In this document: one piece after another, positions 23,762-26,606 of the stretch
How positions within the stretch are numbered: position 1 is the first letter of the stretch
How the letters are laid out: every line of letters starts with the position of its first letter
NCBI GenBank assembly: GCA_900552465.1
Contig: URZO01000063.1
Location: forward strand, 1-26,606
Reading direction: 5' to 3'
Source: an uncultured Parabacteroides sp.
GTDB taxonomy: Bacteria > Bacteroidota > Bacteroidia > Bacteroidales > Tannerellaceae
DNA: 26,606 nt
The notes under the pieces: model-generated
Databases searched by the model: none
What the model saw: the letters and a program-made list of their open reading frames with translations, nothing else
What the model was told of the DNA's origin: nothing
Made by a program: the position numbers and the translations under genes

Positions 23762-25099
23762 ATGAAACTACGGAATATTTTTTTAGCAAGTTTGGCGGTT
23801 TGCACGATGGCAAGCTGTTCAAAAGATGAAACGATAGACTATTCCCAAATGGGTCCGGTGGATGCTTATGTGTCTTTAGCTGCAACTTCGGCGATACAAA
23901 CGAAAGCGACAGTAGATAAAAATGGGGATGAATTGTTGAGTGGTGAGAAGTATATTAATAGCTTGACGGCATATGTCTTTTTGGATAAAGGTGCTACTGA
24001 TGCAGATAAGACATTTGCCGCAGTTAAACATTTGACGGTTGCAACGAATGAGGAAGCAGCTCTTGTCAGTAATGAAACGGGTTTATTAGGTATTGACCAT
24101 ATAATTGTTAAGGTTACTCCTGATGCGAGTGGAACCTCGAGCAGTGATAATTTTATTGCAGTATTAGTCGCAAATGCTGATCAAGTGACTGTTTCTAACC
24201 TTGCGGAATTGAAAAATAAAGTTATTACGAAAAGCGTTGAAAATTATACGCCTGCAGTTGTCGCGGCTAAGACTTGTTATTTGCCAATGGTAAGCGGTGA
24301 GATAAAATTTGGAAAATTGGTTCCAAATATAATTGTTGATGGTGATCAAAAAACATATACTGAAAATTGGATAAATTCAGGTTCTACTACTACCATATCG
24401 CAAACAAGTACAGAGAATGATCCGACAATTATCCCTACTGGTTTGAACAAAGTCACATTGACTCGTTTAGTTGCTCGTGTACAGGTGGAAAGTGTAACAG
24501 TGAAAATTGTAGATAATTATCCTGGTGCCAGATTTAAGTTGGAGCATTTGTCTCTTGTAAATGTTCGTCCGACGGCTACTATCGAAACGGGTGCAGGTAA
24601 TTATGTTAAAGGTTATCAATCATCTGGATATGGTCCAAGTGAGAGAGCTTGGATTTTTGATACAAACGGTAGCACCGTTTCAACATTAGTTAAAGCGTAT
24701 AACATTCTTTTGGATGAAGGAGGAACTCCCGGTTCTGATGTAAAAAAATGGGGAAAGGAAGATACTGATAAGTTCTGTTCTTATATCTTTGGGAATCCGG
24801 AGGTTACGAAAGAGAATGAAGCAACTGTTTATCAGACTGCCCTTTTGATTTCTGGAACGTTTTATAAGAATAAAGAAGATAAAACGGGGTCAGAAAAGAA
24901 TTTCCGTGTTTTCTTGCAGGATATAGAGACAAAAGGTCCGATTATGGTTATTCCGAATAATGTGTATAAACTGAATGTTACGGTTACAGGTGAAGGTTCT
25001 CCGAACGAAAATGAAATCCTGTTGAATGCTCATGTTGCCGCAACTATTGAGGTTGCACCTTGGAATGTAATCGAACAGACCGAAGAAGATGCTAATTAA
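23762..25099 (+). CDS. Fimbrillin-family lipoprotein, last gene of the operon
   Basis: The 445-residue lipoprotein starts M-K-L-R-N-I-F with lipobox M-A-S-C (Cys19), then S-K-D-E. T-K-A lies at 47-49. T-L-T-R-L-V-A-R-V-Q-V is the core strand, and the C-terminus reads A-H-V-A-A-T-I-E-V-A-P-W-N-V, like the first operon gene. The base composition is AT-rich, unlike the two genes before it. It closes the operon and is followed by a good terminator (25121-25157). Likely an additional fimbrial subunit, possibly tip or minor; the exact role cannot be told. Confidence 0.86.
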   Translation: MKLRNIFLASLAVCTMASCSKDETIDYSQMGPVDAYVSLAATSAIQTKATVDKNGDELLSGEKYINSLTAYVFLDKGATDADKTFAAVKHLTVATNEEAALVSNETGLLGIDHIIVKVTPDASGTSSSDNFIAVLVANADQVTVSNLAELKNKVITKSVENYTPAVVAAKTCYLPMVSGEIKFGKLVPNIIVDGDQKTYTENWINSGSTTTISQTSTENDPTIIPTGLNKVTLTRLVARVQVESVTVKIVDNYPGARFKLEHLSLVNVRPTATIETGAGNYVKGYQSSGYGPSERAWIFDTNGSTVSTLVKAYNILLDEGGTPGSDVKKWGKEDTDKFCSYIFGNPEVTKENEATVYQTALLISGTFYKNKEDKTGSEKNFRVFLQDIETKGPIMVIPNNVYKLNVTVTGEGSPNENEILLNAHVAATIEVAPWNVIEQTEEDAN

Positions 25100-25120
25100 T
25101 TGAATTAAAATACTACCTAT

Positions 25121-25157
25121 AAAAAGGCAATCTGCTGATGCAGGTTGCCTTTTTTTG
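25121..25157 (+). terminator. Terminator of the fimbrial operon
   Basis: AAAAAGGCAATCTG pairs with CAGGTTGCCTTTTT (one G-U) around CTGATG and ends in seven T residues, about 20 nt after the stop. Confidence 0.9.
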
Positions 25158-25199
25158 TGCGGTGAAGCCTGCTAAGACAAATATATCTCTCTTAAAGAG

Positions 25200-25480
25200 T
25201 CATAAATTATTGATCTCGTCAGCCGAAAGGCTGGTAGTCTGCATAATTATCTCTGTGGGGAGGTTCAGCTTTTTCATATTGCGGGCTGCTTCATGCATCC
25301 CTTCGATCTTCCCTCCGATCTTCCCTCCGATCTTCCCTCCGATCTTCCCTTCGATCTTTCCTTCGATCTTCCCTTCGAGTTTGGCAGAGTCAAGAACATC
25401 GTTTTGTATCAGTATGGCATTGACATGTTCATCATATTCCAGGCGTTCTTTAGGACTCATGCCGTAGTAAGCAAGCCTCG
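25200..25480 (-). pseudogene. C-terminal remnant of an Rpn-type (PD-(D/E)XK) transposase-like gene
   Basis: Read on the minus strand, the frame (with an ATG at 25460, but open for at least 20 nt further) encodes M-S-P-K-E-R-L-E-Y, then a run of K-I-E/G-G repeats, then A-R-N-M-K-K-L-N-L-P-T-E-I-I-M-Q-T-T-S-L-S-A-D-E-I-N-N-L. This is the typical tail of Bacteroidetes recombination-promoting nuclease/putative transposase proteins of roughly 300 residues. The whole nuclease domain is missing: the frame meets the inverted-repeat element starting at 25481. No promoter is seen. It is best read as a gene truncated by insertion or deletion. Confidence 0.72.
25299..25379. repeat. 12-bp tandem repeat in the Rpn remnant
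   Basis: Six full units of CCCTYCGATCTT-type sequence plus a 9-nt partial unit. Units 2, 3 and 4 are identical, and units 1 and 5 match each other. On the minus strand it encodes a K-I-(E/G)-G repeat, equivalent to the E-G-(K/R)-x repeats common in this protein family. Confidence 0.9.
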
Positions 25481-25686
25481 TGCCGCAGGCTCTCTTTTGC
25501 CGTCTGCTTCAGCTGACGGTTAAAAGGATTGGAGGCAAAGCCTCTTCCTCTGTGGGCTTTAGCCCCTTTAATAAAGGGTTATCCCATTGGTATTTAAAGG
25601 GGTTAAAACCCACAGAGGAATCCGGCAAAGCCGGGCATTTATTCATCCGTTCGTTTTTAACGAACGGTAAAAGAGAGCCTGCGGCA
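25481..25686. repeat. Nested inverted-repeat (MITE-like) element
   Basis: Outer arms 25481-25503 and 25664-25686 match in 22 of 23 positions; inner arms 25545-25570 and 25595-25620 match in 24 of 26. Between them sit smaller hairpins, for example CCGTTCGTT/AACGAACGG. The element may extend to about 25741, where AAATCATCATTTAC recurs from the 14604-14820 element. It abuts the truncated Rpn gene. The reading frames within it on both strands are by-products of the repeats. Confidence 0.75.
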
Positions 25687-26103
25687 TGGGGCAATGCCCC
25701 ATTAAAAGAACAGACCGACAAATCATCATTTACCAGTTTAGGATAAAACCTGTTCCTTTGCGATCCCGCGTCGGAGCACGGGAACGGGATAGCTCATATA
25801 TGCAAAATAATGAATTTATTTATCCCCAATGATTATCGGGTGAGCCGATATAATTAGTATAATATGATAATATATTAAACTATTAAGCTGTGTAATATGA
25901 CTTAAAATACCTATATTTGAGTGTTATTATATATGCTTAATGTCTTGCAAGTATTGAAATACAGCCTGATATATTCTAATTTGTAAAAAGTGGGCAATTA
26001 ATTTGTAAATTCTTGTCATACAATGGTTGAAAGATTGAAAAACATCTGTTTTGCGGCGTTTCTATCGCATTTTAAGGGCGCAACTATCAATTTTATACAT
26101 TGG

Positions 26104-26163
26104 TATTTTCACCTATTAATCTTGATATTCTCACCTATCGAATAATCTTAATATTCACCCTAC
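26104..26163 (+). promoter_or_regulatory. Three direct repeats overlapping the fimbrillin promoter
   Basis: TATTTTCACCTA (26104-26115), TATTCTCACCTA (26126-26137) and TATTCACCCTAC (26152-26163) are spaced 22 and 26 nt apart; the last overlaps the -7 element. Placement just upstream of the promoter, in place of a -33 box, suits an activator binding site. Confidence 0.5.
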
Positions 26164-26168
26164 TTTTG
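26161..26168 (+). promoter_or_regulatory. -7 element of the last fimbrillin
   Basis: TACTTTTG is an exact TAnnTTTG match 32 nt before the ATG at 26200. No TTTG lies 19-21 bp upstream. Confidence 0.6.
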
Positions 26169-26199
26169 CAATGTAAGTTAAACGAAAAAATATTAGGTT

Positions 26200-26606
26200 A
26201 TGAAACTGAAGAATATATTATCGATTATTTGCTGCTTAGTTGCAATGGTATCTTGCTCGATGGAAGACGACACGATGATGAATGATACATCAAAAGAACT
26301 TCTGAACCGGAATTCAGACAAGGAAGCGGTATTGAACATTAATTTATCAACTAATGCTCTTCTTACTAAAGCGACTGAAGATGCCAGTGGAAATAAAGAA
26401 ACAAAGTTAGAGAATTGTGTGTTGGCTTTGATGGAAGGAAATAATGTCCTTGCAGTAAAAACATCCAATAGTATAGCGGATGGTAAAGTAACCGATGTTA
26501 CATTCTTGACTAAAGTAAAAAGCGGTCTGAGCGTTATCGCAATCGTTAATGTTGCTAATCCTAATGATTATTTGAATGCTACAACTCGCACCGCCTTAAA
26601 TAAAGA
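26200..26606 (+). CDS. Fimbrillin-family lipoprotein, 3' end beyond the window
   Basis: Only the first ~135 codons are visible. The start M-K-L-K-N-I-L, lipobox M-V-S-C (Cys19) and T-K-A at 56-58 match the other fimbrillins here, and the following strand V-I-A-I-V-N-V-A-N-P resembles I-L-V-V-A-N-P in the product at 18-1025. The longer spacing between lipobox and T-K-A (37 rather than ~30 residues) sets it apart. It has its own promoter and upstream repeats, so it may begin another fimbrial operon to the right. Confidence 0.8.
   Translation, partial: MKLKNILSIICCLVAMVSCSMEDDTMMNDTSKELLNRNSDKEAVLNINLSTNALLTKATEDASGNKETKLENCVLALMEGNNVLAVKTSNSIADGKVTDVTFLTKVKSGLSVIAIVNVANPNDYLNATTRTALNK

Larger units (their letters stand above)
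25746..26199. other. Gene-free upstream region of the last fimbrillin
   Basis: AT-rich, with no convincing gene. A small G/C-rich hairpin (ATCCCG with CGGGAT, ~25764-25790) lies near its left end. The right end holds a promoter and three direct repeats, annotated separately. Confidence 0.5.

Noticed and set aside
25299..25379. CRISPR array
   Set aside because: The units are contiguous 12-bp repeats without spacers and encode a protein linker.
25480..25746. Overlapping 70-88-residue frames on both strands
   Set aside because: They lie wholly within the nested inverted repeats; similar peptides on both strands are a by-product of the symmetry.

Overview
The window looks like a chromosome segment from a gut Bacteroidales bacterium, most likely Parabacteroides or a close relative. 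Evidence: the rplM-rpsI-rpsB-tsf order with Bacteroidetes-type proteins; promoters of the Bacteroidetes TAnnTTTG (-7) form and no clear Shine-Dalgarno sites; many lipobox-bearing fimbrillin-type lipoproteins; a LptF/LptG-family permease with the long Bacteroidetes insertion and tail; and the C-terminal remnant of a Bacteroidetes-style Rpn/PD-(D/E)XK transposase-like protein. The genus is an inference from gene content, not from a database comparison.

Layout. 1-4051: the 3' part of a fimbrial gene set (a fimbrillin-type lipoprotein and a ~1000-aa tip- or adhesin-like lipoprotein). 4295-7486: the ribosomal block rplM, rpsI, rpsB, tsf, with a promoter and structured leader in front and a bidirectional terminator behind. 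7520-11931 (minus): a compact run of LptF/G-type permease, ribBA and an aspartate aminotransferase, with gaps of about 20 nt. 12003-12386 (minus): a START/SRPBCC-like protein. 12587-12660: a CAT-anticodon tRNA with its own promoter and terminator. 12.7-26.6 kb: a gene-sparse, repeat-rich fimbrial island. It holds a solitary FimB/Mfa2-type anchor (minus), a hybrid sensor/response-regulator/AraC protein, a lone fimbrillin, a four-gene fimbrial operon (fimbrillin, anchor, fimbrillin, fimbrillin), a truncated Rpn-type gene next to a nested inverted-repeat element, and the start of a further fimbrillin that runs off the window.

How it fits together. Seven subunit-like lipoproteins share near-identical signal-peptide starts (MKLKN/MKLRN in most), a lipobox Cys at residue 19-20 and a Lys (mostly T-K-A) about 30-37 residues later. 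This fits the type V (FimA/Mfa1) assembly scheme, in which lipidated precursors reach the surface, a protease cuts after Lys/Arg and subunits polymerise by strand exchange. The two anchor-type proteins lack the standard site. The hybrid regulator is a candidate controller of the region; its kinase domain appears to have lost the ATP lid. The non-coding DNA carries phased heptamers, direct repeats at a promoter, two inverted-repeat elements, orphan terminators and a recurring TAGGGTAA motif near fimbrial gene starts. Together these suggest a region that expands, exchanges and loses fimbrial cassettes and has dedicated switching control. Those interpretations are inference; the repeats and motifs were read directly.
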